Assembly: GCA_905213875.1 (NCBI GenBank)
Contig: CAJMJN010000014.1
Coordinates: 1-35,417 of the forward strand
Length of the DNA stretch: 35,417 nt
Origin: an uncultured Clostridium sp.
GTDB lineage: Bacteria > Bacillota > Clostridia > TANB77 > CAG-508
Reading direction: 5' to 3'
The notes beneath the pieces are model-generated. The model saw only the letters and a program-made list of their open reading frames with translations, was not told the DNA's origin and made no database searches. Every line of letters begins with the position of its first letter. Position 1 is the stretch's first letter. The position numbers were made by a program, and so were the translations under genes. Below are positions 1 through 7,760 of the stretch, piece by piece.

Positions 1-107
1 TTTGGAATGATTAATTATGCAATTTAATTATATGGTGATTTTATATATTTTTGTTTCACATCATTGACACAACAACAAATATATTTATTAAAATTTATTA
101 TATCATA

Positions 108-136
108 TTGATATTCAAGTTCAATTATATTATAAT
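108..136 (+). promoter_or_regulatory. Sigma-A promoter of the tRNA-Arg gene
   Basis: A -35 box TTGATA (108-113) and a -10 box TATAAT (131-136) are separated by exactly 17 bases. Transcription would start near 142, about eight bases before the tRNA. No other gene lies between them, so this is the likely tRNA promoter. Confidence 0.75.
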
Positions 137-149
137 AGGTACAGTTTTT

Positions 150-225
<76 letters not shown>

Positions 226-229
226 TAAA

Positions 230-265
230 AAACATTACTAAGTTAATATTAGTAATGTTTTTTTA
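230..265 (+). terminator. Intrinsic terminator of the tRNA gene
   Basis: A perfect 12-bp stem (230-241 with 249-260) with a seven-base loop is followed by a run of T. It starts five bases after the tRNA CCA end. Confidence 0.9.
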
Positions 266-436
266 TTAACAATAAAATTTAACTTCATTTACTTCATAAA
301 AATTTTTCCATTTAGATATAATATAGAAAAAGTTATATCTTATTGCTTTTAATATTTTCTATATTTCAATTTTCCTACCAACATTTTATCTTTTTGCGAC
401 TGTAGACGAAAAAACTTTTTACTCCTTGACAACGTC

Positions 437-445
437 TGCTATAAT
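437..445 (+). promoter_or_regulatory. Extended -10 promoter of the TtcA-family gene
   Basis: TGCTATAAT (437-445) is an extended -10 element 34 bases before the start codon. A TTGACA at 426-431 lies only eight bases upstream of the -10, too close to act as its -35. The best -35 at a normal distance is TTTACT (418-423), which is weak, so the TG extension probably matters. Confidence 0.55.
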
Positions 446-479
446 AGTAATAGCAATTTTTATAAAAAGGGAGTAACTT

Positions 480-1184
480 ATGCAAAAAATTCTAAGTTCA
501 ATGAGAAAAGCAATAGAAAAATATAATATGATACAAGAAGGCGATAAAATTGCAGTATGTTTATCTGGAGGAAAAGATTCAATTACATTATTATATGCAT
601 TAAAAGCATTACAAAGATTTTACCCAAAACACTTTGATTTAATCGCTATTAGTATAAATCCTGGATTCGAGCATTTTGATGTAGAACTTTTACAAAAAAC
701 TTGTGATGATGTCCAAGTTCCTTTATTTATGGAAAATACTAATGCTAAAGAAATAGTATTTGATTTAAGAAAAGAAAAAAATCCTTGTTCATTATGTGCT
801 AATTTACGTAGAGGCGCAATAAACTCTATCGCCATACGTGAAGGATGTAACAAAATAGCATTAGGGCATAATCAAGATGATGTTTTAGAAACATTTTTAT
901 TAAATTTATTTTACACTGGAAGCATTGGAACTTTCGCACCTGTAAGTTACATGGATAGATCTAAAATAACTTTAATTAGACCTTTAGTGTTTACACCTGA
1001 AAAAGAAAATAGAAGATTTGTACGAAAAAATAATTTAACTGTTATGGCTAAAGTTTGTCCAATGGACGGAACTTCTAAGAGGGAAGATATGAGACAATTA
1101 ATGTTTTCTTTAAGTAAAAACATCCCTATGATTAGGGCTAACTTGTTTGGAGCAATTTTAAGAAATTTACCTGAGTGGAAATGA
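480..1184 (+). CDS. TtcA-family tRNA 2-thiocytidine biosynthesis protein
   Basis: This 234-aa cytosolic enzyme belongs to the PP-loop ATPase family that includes TtcA. TtcA activates a tRNA cytidine with ATP and replaces its oxygen with sulfur, using an iron-sulfur cluster. The PP-loop motif SGGKDS is at residues 29-34. The CxxC pair is C103/C106, and a third cysteine, C193, sits where TtcA proteins have their third cluster ligand. The motif GHNQDD (129-134) is also typical of the family. The start ATG follows an AGGGAG ribosome binding site at 468-473. The gene is monocistronic, convergent with the phosphohexomutase gene, and its TGA stop lies inside the left arm of an inverted repeat. The exact tRNA target is inferred from the family; TtcA-like paralogues with other substrates exist. 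Confidence 0.88.
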   Translation: MQKILSSMRKAIEKYNMIQEGDKIAVCLSGGKDSITLLYALKALQRFYPKHFDLIAISINPGFEHFDVELLQKTCDDVQVPLFMENTNAKEIVFDLRKEKNPCSLCANLRRGAINSIAIREGCNKIALGHNQDDVLETFLLNLFYTGSIGTFAPVSYMDRSKITLIRPLVFTPEKENRRFVRKNNLTVMAKVCPMDGTSKREDMRQLMFSLSKNIPMIRANLFGAILRNLPEWK

Positions 1185-1438
1185 TTTTGGGGCCGGAGCA
1201 AAAAATCATTTTATGTAATTGTATAGTATAGAAATTTTTAAATAAAAGCTGGGAATATATTATTATTTTGAAATACCGCGTAAGCGACCAAACGAACTTT
1301 GCGAGTGCGATTGGAGCAACCTGTAAAAATTCCAATAATAAGGTTGCGACATGCAAGGTATAAAAAATAATAATATATTCCCAGCTTTTTGTTAATATTT
1401 TAATATCATGATTTTTTGCTCCGTCCCCAAAATCATTT
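1179..1438. repeat. Nested inverted-repeat element between convergent genes
   Basis: The outer arms 1179-1209 and 1408-1438 are 31-bp inverted repeats with one mismatch. The inner arms 1244-1269 and 1364-1389 are perfect 26-bp inverted repeats. A third short pair, GCAACCT (1316-1322) with AGGTTGC (1341-1347), lies in the core, which looks richer in GC than its surroundings. Each outer arm also contains its own hairpin (ATGATTTT with AAAATCAT around a GGGGxCGGAGC loop). The TGA stops of both flanking genes lie in the arms. I see no gene inside. It could be a MITE-like element, a structured RNA or an elaborate bidirectional terminator. Confidence 0.85.
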
Positions 1439-3157
1439 TACAATTGCTACCATTGCTTCTTTTAATGCTTCTAATTTTTTAGCAGCATCTTCATCAGATG
1501 TTCCTTTTACACCCATATATAGTTTTATTTTAGGTTCTGTTCCTGATGGACGTACACAACACCAATTGTTATCTTCTAACGCATAATATAATACATTTGA
1601 TTTTGGTAATCCTGTTTTTGATTCTTCTCCTGTTACCATATCTTTAACATAATCTTTTTCTACATCTTTAAATGTTAAGACTTTATATTCACCGATTTTT
1701 TCTACAGGTGTATTTCTCATATTAGTCATCATTTCTTTAATTTTTTCTGCTCCTTCAGCACCTTCCATTACAATTGATACTTGAGCTTCTTTATAATATC
1801 CATATTTTTTATAAATATCTTCCATGGCATCCCATAATGTTTTTCCTTTTGAAGCATAATAACAGGCTGCCTCACATAGTGCCATTACTGCCGCAATTCC
1901 GTCTTTATCTCTTGCATAATCTCCAATTAGACAGCCATAACTTTCTTCAAATCCAAATACATATTTCATACCATTTTTTTCTTCTTCTTGTCTCATTATT
2001 CTACCTATATTTTTGAATCCTGTTAAAACCTCAATACATTCAAGGTTATAATATTTTGCAATTGCTTTTGCTAAATCTGATGATACTATTGTTGTTATAA
2101 ACATTCCATCTTCTGGTAATATTCCTTTTTCTTTCATCTGTTCAATCCTATATTCTGCAATTAATAAAGCTGACATATTTCCTGTATATTCCATATATTC
2201 GCCAGTTTTAGCATCTTTAGCAAATATTCCTAATCTGTCTGCATCTGGATCTGTTGCTAAAACTACATCTGCATCTTCTTTTTTAGCTAATTCCAATGCT
2301 AATTTAAATGCAGCTTTATCTTCTGGGTTAGGATAACTAACTGTTGGGAATTCTCCATCTGGATCTCTTTGTTCTGGAACTACATATACATTTTCCATTC
2401 CAATTTCTTTAAATAATCTTCCTGCAATTGTGTTTCCTGTTCCATGTAATGGAGTGTAAACAACTTTTAATTTCTTACCTTGTTCTTTTACTATTTCAGG
2501 ATTTAATATTTTACTTTTTAATACAGAAATATATTCGTCATCCATTTCTGTTCCAATTACATTAAATAATCCCTTTTCAATTGCTTCTTCTTTTGATATT
2601 TCTTTTATTTCTGAAAAGCTTTCTACTGCTCTTACTTTTGCAATTATTTCTTTATCTCTTGGTTCAACTATTTGAGCTCCATCATCCCAATATACTTTGT
2701 ATCCATTATATTTTGGTGGATTATGACTTGCTGTAATCATTACACCTGCTGTACATTTTAATTTTCTCACTGTGAATGATAATTCTGGTACAGGTCTTAA
2801 GTTTTCAAATAGATATGTTTTTATTCCATTAGCATTTAAAATTAATGCTGTTAATAAACTAAATTCTTTTGACATTCTTCTTGAGTCATAACTAATTGCA
2901 ACACCTTTATCTTGTGTTCCTTGTTCTAATATATAATTTGCAAGTCCTTGTGTTGCTTTTCCTACTGTATATTTATTCATTCTATTTGTTCCAGCTCCTA
3001 TTACACCTCTTAGTCCAGCTGTTCCAAATTCTAGTTCTTTATAAAATCTGTCTTCAATTTCTTTTTCGTCATCTTTTATTGCTATTAATTCTTTTTTAGT
3101 TTCTTCATCAAATTCTGAGCTTTCACACCATTTTTTGTATTCTTCTAAATAATTCAT
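1433..3157 (-). CDS. pgcA: Alpha-D-phosphohexomutase (phosphoglucomutase/phosphomannomutase, PgcA type)
   Basis: This 574-aa protein interconverts hexose 1-phosphates and 6-phosphates, for example glucose-1-phosphate and glucose-6-phosphate. It thereby feeds UDP-glucose and wall or lipid glycan synthesis. The phosphoserine loop TASHNP has its catalytic serine at residue 144. The magnesium loop DPDADR is at 303-308, and the phosphate-binding RPSGTEPK lies near the C-terminus at about 536-543. The length matches Bacillus PgcA (about 580 aa). A strong AAGGAGGG site lies just upstream of the ATG. It has its own promoter, and the upstream pyrophosphorylase gene ends in a terminator before it. The two products still act in neighbouring steps of nucleotide-sugar synthesis. 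Sugar specificity cannot be read from the sequence. Confidence 0.93.
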   Translation of the reverse strand: MNYLEEYKKWCESSEFDEETKKELIAIKDDEKEIEDRFYKELEFGTAGLRGVIGAGTNRMNKYTVGKATQGLANYILEQGTQDKGVAISYDSRRMSKEFSLLTALILNANGIKTYLFENLRPVPELSFTVRKLKCTAGVMITASHNPPKYNGYKVYWDDGAQIVEPRDKEIIAKVRAVESFSEIKEISKEEAIEKGLFNVIGTEMDDEYISVLKSKILNPEIVKEQGKKLKVVYTPLHGTGNTIAGRLFKEIGMENVYVVPEQRDPDGEFPTVSYPNPEDKAAFKLALELAKKEDADVVLATDPDADRLGIFAKDAKTGEYMEYTGNMSALLIAEYRIEQMKEKGILPEDGMFITTIVSSDLAKAIAKYYNLECIEVLTGFKNIGRIMRQEEEKNGMKYVFGFEESYGCLIGDYARDKDGIAAVMALCEAACYYASKGKTLWDAMEDIYKKYGYYKEAQVSIVMEGAEGAEKIKEMMTNMRNTPVEKIGEYKVLTFKDVEKDYVKDMVTGEESKTGLPKSNVLYYALEDNNWCCVRPSGTEPKIKLYMGVKGTSDEDAAKKLEALKEAMVAIVK

Positions 3158-3181
3158 TTGAATCCCTCCTTATATTATTGC

Positions 3182-3210
3182 ATAATATCATAAATGCTTG
3201 TATATGTAAA
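3182..3210 (-). promoter_or_regulatory. Sigma-A promoter of the phosphohexomutase gene
   Basis: On the minus strand, TTTACA (3210-3205) and TATTAT (3187-3182) are separated by 17 bases, with a TG extension before the -10. The start codon is 25 bases downstream of the -10. Confidence 0.65.
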
Positions 3211-3232
3211 TACTTTAACATTTTTAACATTA

Positions 3233-3280
3233 TTTAAAAAGCACACTTTTTGTATTTTTCATACTTTTAGTGTGCTTTAT
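3233..3280 (-). terminator. Terminator of the UDP-sugar pyrophosphorylase gene
   Basis: A 10-bp stem (AAAGCACACT at 3238-3247 with AGTGTGCTTT at 3269-3278) is followed on the minus strand by a short T-rich tail. It separates the pyrophosphorylase from the phosphohexomutase unit. Confidence 0.75.
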
Positions 3281-3301
3281 TTTTTAGATCATTTTTATCT
3301 A

Positions 3302-4549
3302 TTATAAATTATAAAATTTCTTATACAATTCTCTTGCTGTTTTTGGGCAGTCTACACCTGCTGTATCAGCATTTTTAACTGGTGCAAATTCTTCTTCTCT
3401 TTTTACTCTTAGAACTGCCATTTCATCAACTTCTCCAAATGCATCAAATAAAAATGCTTCAAATTTATATGCATTAGGTGAATCTGGCTCTACCAAATTT
3501 CCATCTTTGTCAATATATTTAGCTTTTTTAAAAGCAACATGATATGGTAATGGATTTGCACCCATTCTTTCAACTGCATCTACACTAAATAAATTGCACA
3601 ATATATGTGATTCCCCATATAATAATTCACCATCTTTATCTCTTGCTTCTGCCATATCCTCTGTAATTTCTGTATATTCTATTACATTTGGTTTTCCATT
3701 TCTTTTACAAAATACACCAACTTTTTCTTGTGGATTAGCTTTTACAACAGATTTACAAGCAACTGTTACTTGTTGGTCAATTGCAACTCCCATAAGCACT
3801 GGGTCTACCATTTTAACAAGACAATTGTCTACACCACCTATGAATACCCATTTTACTCCTAATTCTTTCATTTTTTTAGTCATTCCAGTTTTTACTAAAG
3901 ATTCATAGATTCCGCCATGACCATCTGCTGCTAGTTTAATTAACCCATCTTCTCCAATTAATATTTTTCCTTCTGTATCCATCATAGGTAATTCACCTTG
4001 AATAAAGAAAAATATATTTTTATCTTTTTGATATCCAAAATATTTATGTTTTTCAAAAAATTCTATAGTTGCTTTATTATTTTCCCTGCTTGTCATTATA
4101 AACCAAGGAATTGTTACCCCATATTTTTTGGCTTCTTCTTTTATTCCATCACTTAATAATTCAAATAGTGATTTGTGAGAATCTAGCCCTATATCATATG
4201 TTCCTTTTGGTCCATTATGTCCAAGTCTAGTTCCTTGTCCACCTGCCATTGTTACAACTGCAAGTTCTCCTTCTTTTATTGCTTTTTTACCAATATTTTC
4301 ATAATATTTATATTTATCACCTAATTTAAATTTATCCAAATAATCAATTGGTGTAATTTCATCTTTAGTATTCTTTTTTTCCTTTTTTGTACTATCATAT
4401 AAACTTGTAACAAGTTCAAAATTAATCCCTTTTATTTCTTTTAATAATTCTTTTTTATGAGCTTCATCTAAATTTTCAAAATTATTTAGAAGATGTTCTT
4501 GTCCATATTTTTTTAAAACTGCTTTTATTTCTCCTAATTCTTTTTCCAT
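3302..4549 (-). CDS. UDPGP-type UDP-sugar pyrophosphorylase
   Basis: This 415-aa protein belongs to the UDPGP/UAP1-type nucleotidyltransferases, which make UDP-glucose or UDP-N-acetylhexosamine from UTP and a sugar 1-phosphate. The nucleotide-binding signature AGGQGTRLG is at residues 102-110, followed by a conserved GPKGTYD. Family features such as GGVDNCL (uridine/sugar contact) and the PLPYHVAFKK stretch are visible. This is the eukaryote-like family, not the short bacterial GalU or GlmU. The start follows an AAGGAG site. It lies 74 bases downstream of the MEDS-like gene and has a candidate promoter in that gap. The substrate sugar (Glc or GlcNAc) is undetermined. Confidence 0.85.
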   Translation of the reverse strand: MEKELGEIKAVLKKYGQEHLLNNFENLDEAHKKELLKEIKGINFELVTSLYDSTKKEKKNTKDEITPIDYLDKFKLGDKYKYYENIGKKAIKEGELAVVTMAGGQGTRLGHNGPKGTYDIGLDSHKSLFELLSDGIKEEAKKYGVTIPWFIMTSRENNKATIEFFEKHKYFGYQKDKNIFFFIQGELPMMDTEGKILIGEDGLIKLAADGHGGIYESLVKTGMTKKMKELGVKWVFIGGVDNCLVKMVDPVLMGVAIDQQVTVACKSVVKANPQEKVGVFCKRNGKPNVIEYTEITEDMAEARDKDGELLYGESHILCNLFSVDAVERMGANPLPYHVAFKKAKYIDKDGNLVEPDSPNAYKFEAFLFDAFGEVDEMAVLRVKREEEFAPVKNADTAGVDCPKTARELYKKFYNL

Positions 4550-4585
4550 AATCTTTCTCCTTAAAATAGATTTTATAACATATTA

Positions 4586-4614
4586 TATATATACTATTTT
4601 TAGGAAAATTTCAA
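4586..4614 (-). promoter_or_regulatory. Candidate sigma-A promoter of the pyrophosphorylase gene
   Basis: On the minus strand, TTGAAA (4614-4609) and TATATA (4591-4586) have a 17-base spacer. It lies between the MEDS-like stop and the pyrophosphorylase start. Confidence 0.5.
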
Positions 4615-4623
4615 TGGTTTATA

Positions 4624-5097
4624 CTATAAATTTTCTATTTTTGTTTCTCCTGATGTATTTAATATATTATTATAACTTCCCATAACACTTGTTAAATTGC
4701 TTTCTATCTCATTTATATCATAGCAATCAATAATTTTTGCATTTGAATTATTTTCAACCCATTTTTCTATATTTTTATTAATATTTTTTATATAATTTTC
4801 TTTTCCTTTTATAAATATTATTGTATTTTTATTTTCTTCCATATTTTTTTTAATTTGTTTGAATTTTTTTAGATCATCATGATTCCAATTTATTTTTGAT
4901 AGATTTTCTTTTTTTTCTTCTTTTAAATTTATTTTTGATATTAAAACTTTCATTGTATCTTCTAAATCATTTTCTGTTAATACAATTATTTCTTTATTTG
5001 ATTCTAAATTTTTTTCTATAAATGGTAAACTAATCATTTCAAAATGATAATCACTTGCATAAAATGCACACGTTTTTTCTTTGGTTTTTTCGCTCAT
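4624..5097 (-). CDS. MEDS-like domain protein
   Basis: This small soluble protein has 157 aa from the ATG at 5097. Its first part (CAFYASDYHFEMISLPFIEKNL, broken here as CAFYASDYHFE then MISLPFIEKNL) resembles the start of MEDS domains: a cysteine/aromatic strand, an H, then a helix ending in PFI..NL and an EIIVLTE strand. MEDS domains are sensory modules in bacterial and archaeal regulators. No output domain is present. The longer reading frame up to 5193 is rejected because a consensus promoter covers 5165-5193; the ATG at 5097 follows an AGGGAGAG site. It is divergent from spoIIR. The C-terminal 60 residues are lysine- and asparagine-rich and not recognised. The family call is moderate and the function unknown. 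Confidence 0.5.
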   Translation of the reverse strand: MSEKTKEKTCAFYASDYHFEMISLPFIEKNLESNKEIIVLTENDLEDTMKVLISKINLKEEKKENLSKINWNHDDLKKFKQIKKNMEENKNTIIFIKGKENYIKNINKNIEKWVENNSNAKIIDCYDINEIESNLTSVMGSYNNILNTSGETKIENL

Positions 5098-5140
5098 TAA
5101 AAACTCTCTCCCTTTCGTTTTCCTATACGGATCCTCAGTT

Positions 5141-5173
5141 TTTACCATTTCTGGTTTCTGGTAAATTTTACCA
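5141..5173. promoter_or_regulatory. Operator-like palindrome over the MEDS promoter
   Basis: Three copies of the half-site TTTACCA/TGGTAAA lie at 5141-5147, 5159-5165 and 5167-5173. The last two form the perfect 7-1-7 palindrome TGGTAAATTTTACCA, which covers the -10 box. The first and second can also form a hairpin in the leader. This looks like a repressor site, but the regulator is unknown. Confidence 0.45.
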
Positions 5174-5193
5174 TTTGTTTTCAAATATGTCAA
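5165..5193 (-). promoter_or_regulatory. Sigma-A promoter of the MEDS-like gene
   Basis: On the minus strand, TTGACA (5193-5188) and TAAAAT (5170-5165) have a 17-base spacer and a TG extension before the -10. Transcription would start near 5158 and leave a leader of about 60 bases before the ATG at 5097. Confidence 0.75.
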
Positions 5194-5242
5194 TAATATT
5201 TCAAATATATTTCAAAAAAGTCATCGACATTTTTTGCTGTAT

Positions 5243-5270
5243 GTATAAATTTTTCAAAATTGGAAATACT
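5243..5270 (+). promoter_or_regulatory. Candidate sigma-F promoter of spoIIR
   Basis: GTATA (5243-5247) and GGAAATACT (5262-5270), separated by 14 bases, match the Bacillus sigma-F pattern (GYWTA, about 15 bases, GGNNANAHT). Bacillus spoIIR is known to be sigma-F dependent. The -10 lies 46 bases before the start codon. Confidence 0.5.
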
Positions 5271-5316
5271 TAAATTAAAGAAATTTTTTTACAAAAAAGT
5301 TTTATGGAGGTAACAT

Positions 5317-5985
5317 ATGAAAAATTTATTAAATCTGTTTAAAAAACCTAAAATTAAAATGATACTTATTTTGACAATATTATTATTTGCCTATACTACT
5401 GTATGTGCGATTTCATATGCACAAAACATATCTACAGATATAGCTAATAGTGTTTTTAGATTACATGTTATTGCAAACAGTGATTCTACTGAAGATCAAA
5501 ATTTAAAATATAAAGTACGTGACAATTTACTTTCTTATATGAATGAACTTTGTAAAAATTGTTCATCTAAACAAGAATCAATAAATATTGCTAAACAACA
5601 TGAAAATGATTTTAAAGAAATTGCCTTAAACACTATTCACGATAATGGTTATTTTTATGATGTTAATGTACAAATAGGAAATTTTGAATTTCCAACAAAA
5701 TATTATGGTGATATTTCTTTACCTGCTGGATATTATGATGCACTAAGAGTTGAAATTGGTGAAGCTAAAGGGCAAAATTGGTGGTGTGTAATGTTTCCTC
5801 CTCTATGTTTTGTAGATATTAGTTCAGGCGTAGTTCCAGAAGAATCAAAAGAACAATTAGAAAGCTCTTTATCTGAAGAAGAATTTGCTCTAGTTTCTGA
5901 TAAATCTGATTCTACTATACAATTTAAATTTAAAATATTAGAATTATTTAATAAATCAAATATTTCTACTGCGAAAAATAATTAG
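5317..5985 (+). CDS. spoIIR: Stage II sporulation protein R (SpoIIR)
   Basis: This 222-aa protein is the forespore-made signal that, in Bacillus, triggers processing of pro-sigma-E by SpoIIGA in the mother cell. An N-terminal membrane or signal segment spans about residues 14-36. It is followed by the family hallmarks FRLHVIANSDS (about 47-57), the DQxLKxxVRD stretch, and the WWCVMFPPLCFVD region (about 151-163). Length and layout match SpoIIR. A GGAGG site precedes the ATG by six bases. It is single, divergent from the MEDS-like gene and closed by a strong terminator. Together with spmA and spmB it indicates an endospore former. Confidence 0.93.
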   Translation: MKNLLNLFKKPKIKMILILTILLFAYTTVCAISYAQNISTDIANSVFRLHVIANSDSTEDQNLKYKVRDNLLSYMNELCKNCSSKQESINIAKQHENDFKEIALNTIHDNGYFYDVNVQIGNFEFPTKYYGDISLPAGYYDALRVEIGEAKGQNWWCVMFPPLCFVDISSGVVPEESKEQLESSLSEEEFALVSDKSDSTIQFKFKILELFNKSNISTAKNN

Positions 5986-6011
5986 CTATTTACATGCTAT
6001 AACATAAATTT

Positions 6012-6055
6012 AAAAAGAGTTTAACTTTGGTTTTCCCAATATTAAACTCTTTTTT
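6012..6055. terminator. Bidirectional terminator between spoIIR and the AbrB-type gene
   Basis: A 13-bp stem, AAAAAGAGTTTAA (6012-6024) with its complement (6042-6054), is flanked by A and T runs on both sides, so it can end both convergent transcripts. Confidence 0.9.
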
Positions 6056-6056
6056 A

Positions 6057-6311
6057 TTATTCTTCTACTTTTAATTTTCCTATTTTTTTAGAGCATTCTT
6101 CACAAATTAATTTATCATGATATGCTACTAAATGTTTTGTATTACCACAGAAAATACAATTTGGTTGAAACTTCTTTAATACTATTTTTTCTCCTTCTAC
6201 ATATATTTCTATTGGATCTTTCTCAGCTATGTTAAACTGATTTCTTATTTCTATTGGAACAACAACTCTTCCAAGTTCGTCCATTCTTCTTATTATTCCT
6301 GTAGATTTCAT
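6057..6311 (-). CDS. AbrB/SpoVT-type transition-state regulator
   Basis: This 84-aa protein has an N-terminal swapped-hairpin AbrB DNA-binding domain (residues 1-50). It shows the typical GIIRRMDELGRVVVPIEIRN core. A short tail carries two CxxC pairs (CIFC and CEEC) that could bind zinc. AbrB-type proteins repress post-exponential and sporulation genes in Firmicutes as dimers or tetramers. The ATG follows AAGGAGGG. It is transcribed alone from a good promoter between spoIIR and spmAB, so it could act on its sporulation neighbours, but that is inference. It could be AbrB, Abh or a Clostridial equivalent. Confidence 0.9.
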   Translation of the reverse strand: MKSTGIIRRMDELGRVVVPIEIRNQFNIAEKDPIEIYVEGEKIVLKKFQPNCIFCGNTKHLVAYHDKLICEECSKKIGKLKVEE

Positions 6312-6366
6312 AATTAAAATCCCTCCTTAAAAAGTTAAACATTTGCAATCAATAAATTATATACAT

Positions 6367-6395
6367 ATTTTACCATAAAAATATTTTACGGTCAA
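6367..6395 (-). promoter_or_regulatory. Sigma-A promoter of the AbrB-type gene
   Basis: On the minus strand, TTGACC (6395-6390) and TAAAAT (6372-6367) have a 17-base spacer and a TGG extension. GTAAAATAT occurs twice in direct orientation within this promoter, a possible self-regulatory site. Confidence 0.75.
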
Positions 6396-6448
6396 TTATA
6401 TTGGTATAAAAAGTTATTGTTGCAAATAAAATCATAATGGTGATAAAT

Positions 6449-7033
6449 ATGTTAAATATAGTTTGGCCATTTTTTATAATAATATCATTTTCTTTTGCTA
6501 TTTTATCTGGAAATTTTGAAAATTTAAATTCTTCTATTTTTGAAGGAGCAAATGATGCAGTTACTCTTTCAATTAATCTTTTAGGCTCACTTTGCTTATG
6601 GAGTGGAATTATGCAAATTGCAAGTGATAGTAGTTTAGTTAAAAAACTTTCTAAATTATTATCTCCTATTTTAAATTTTTTGTTTCCTAGTTTAATTACT
6701 AATAATAAAATTAAAAAAGAAATATCTATGAATATTATTGCAAATATACTTGGATTGGGAAATGCCGCTACTCCTTTAGGTTTAAAGGCCATGGAGTCAA
6801 TGCAAAAAGAAAATCCTAAAAAAGATACACTTTCTAACCCAATGATGATGTTTATTGTTATAAACACTGCATCAATTCAACTTATACCTACAACTGTTAT
6901 AGCTATTAGAAATTCACTAAATTCACAAAATCCAACTTCCATAATATTCCCCACATGGATTGCTACAATTTTAGCTGCTATTTCTGGAATATTTGTAACA
7001 AAACTTTTAATAAAATTTACTAATAAGGAGTAA
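6449..7033 (+). CDS. spmA: Spore maturation protein A (SpmA)
   Basis: This 194-aa integral membrane protein belongs to the nucleoside-recognition (Gate) domain family. In Bacillus, SpmA and SpmB are needed for full spore core dehydration. Hydrophobic segments fill most of the chain. The conserved NxxGLGNAATPLGLKAM region (about 103-119) and MMMFIVINTASIQLIP are typical of SpmA. The start at 6449 is preferred over the in-frame ATG at 6437 because a GGTG site sits six bases before it and the protein then begins MLNIVWPFF, as in relatives. It overlaps the spmB ribosome binding site, so the two are co-transcribed. Confidence 0.93.
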   Translation: MLNIVWPFFIIISFSFAILSGNFENLNSSIFEGANDAVTLSINLLGSLCLWSGIMQIASDSSLVKKLSKLLSPILNFLFPSLITNNKIKKEISMNIIANILGLGNAATPLGLKAMESMQKENPKKDTLSNPMMMFIVINTASIQLIPTTVIAIRNSLNSQNPTSIIFPTWIATILAAISGIFVTKLLIKFTNKE

Positions 7034-7037
7034 ATCT

Positions 7038-7565
7038 ATGAATATAATTAATTTTTTTTCTAATATAGCTATACCTTTTGTTATATTTTTTATTATTTTA
7101 TATGGTATAAGTGAAAAAATAAAAGTTTTTGATGTTTTTTTAATAGGTTGCAAAGAAGGCATTAAAATAACTTTAAACATTTTGCCTACTTTGATTGGTC
7201 TATTTGTTGCAATTAATAGTTTACGTCATTCTGGTGTATTAGAATTTATAATAAATTTAGCTTCACCATTATTATCACTATTTAATTTTCCACCAGAAAT
7301 TATGCCACTTGCCATTTTAAGGCCTATATCTGGAAGTGGCTCAATTGCTATTGCCACAGATATAATGAAAACTTTCGGTGCAGATAGTTTAATTGGAAAT
7401 ATTGCTTCTACTATTATGGGTTCAACAGAAACCACCTTATATACAATTGCTGTATATACAAGTTGTGTTAAAATTAAAAAAACAAGATTTATTTTGCTCG
7501 CAGCACTTACTGCAGACATTGTTGGCATCTGTTCTAGTATAATTCTTTGTCGAATTTTGTCGTAA
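7038..7565 (+). CDS. spmB: Spore maturation protein B (SpmB)
   Basis: This 175-aa membrane protein is the partner of SpmA, with the same nucleoside-recognition fold. Typical features are the LRHSGVLE segment, the RPISGSGSIAIATDIM stretch (residues about 94-109) and the MGSTETTLYTIAVY stretch. The ribosome binding site AAGGAG lies in the last codons of spmA, and only four bases separate the genes. Both likely act in the forespore or mother-cell membrane during core dehydration. Confidence 0.94.
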   Translation: MNIINFFSNIAIPFVIFFIILYGISEKIKVFDVFLIGCKEGIKITLNILPTLIGLFVAINSLRHSGVLEFIINLASPLLSLFNFPPEIMPLAILRPISGSGSIAIATDIMKTFGADSLIGNIASTIMGSTETTLYTIAVYTSCVKIKKTRFILLAALTADIVGICSSIILCRILS

Positions 7566-7573
7566 AGTTTTTG

Positions 7574-7602
7574 TTGACAAATTTATTTTTACACTCTATA
7601 AT
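7574..7602 (+). promoter_or_regulatory. Perfect consensus sigma-A promoter
   Basis: TTGACA (7574-7579), 17 bases, TATAAT (7597-7602): both hexamers are exact. It begins nine bases after the spmB stop and drives only the 34-aa ORF that follows. Confidence 0.85.
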
Positions 7603-7636
7603 ACTTTACATATTATTCAAAAAGGACAAGTGTTTT

Positions 7637-7741
7637 ATGTCTAAAATCTTATTATTTATTCTTATATTTTTTATAGTTCGATATTTCGTTATCAAAAAAC
7701 TATCCAAAAAATTTTTAGAAAAGTTAAAAAATAAAAATTAA
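7637..7741 (+). CDS. 34-aa hydrophobic peptide, unknown function
   Basis: The peptide starts MSKILLFILIFFIV, forming one membrane span (residues about 3-18). The tail is strongly basic (KKLSKKFLEKLKNKN). An AAAGGA site lies upstream of the ATG. Perfect promoter boxes and a downstream hairpin frame it, so it seems to be a separate strongly expressed unit. The layout of one span and a lysine tail is shared with small regulatory membrane peptides and some type I toxins, but I do not recognise it, and no convergent antisense promoter was found. Confidence 0.55.
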   Translation: MSKILLFILIFFIVRYFVIKKLSKKFLEKLKNKN

Positions 7742-7760
7742 ATTATTAATGTCTTTTAAC

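Noticed and set aside
426..445. TTGACA next to TATAAT before the TtcA-family gene as a consensus promoter pair
   Set aside because: The boxes are only eight bases apart, far short of the required 16-18, so only the extended -10 is kept.
1138..1356. 72-aa minus-strand ORF inside the inverted-repeat element
   Set aside because: It overlaps the end of the TtcA-family gene, has no ribosome site, and its frame follows from the repeat arms.
5098..5193. N-terminal extension of the MEDS-like protein up to 5193
   Set aside because: A consensus promoter occupies 5165-5193, and a good ribosome site precedes the ATG at 5097.
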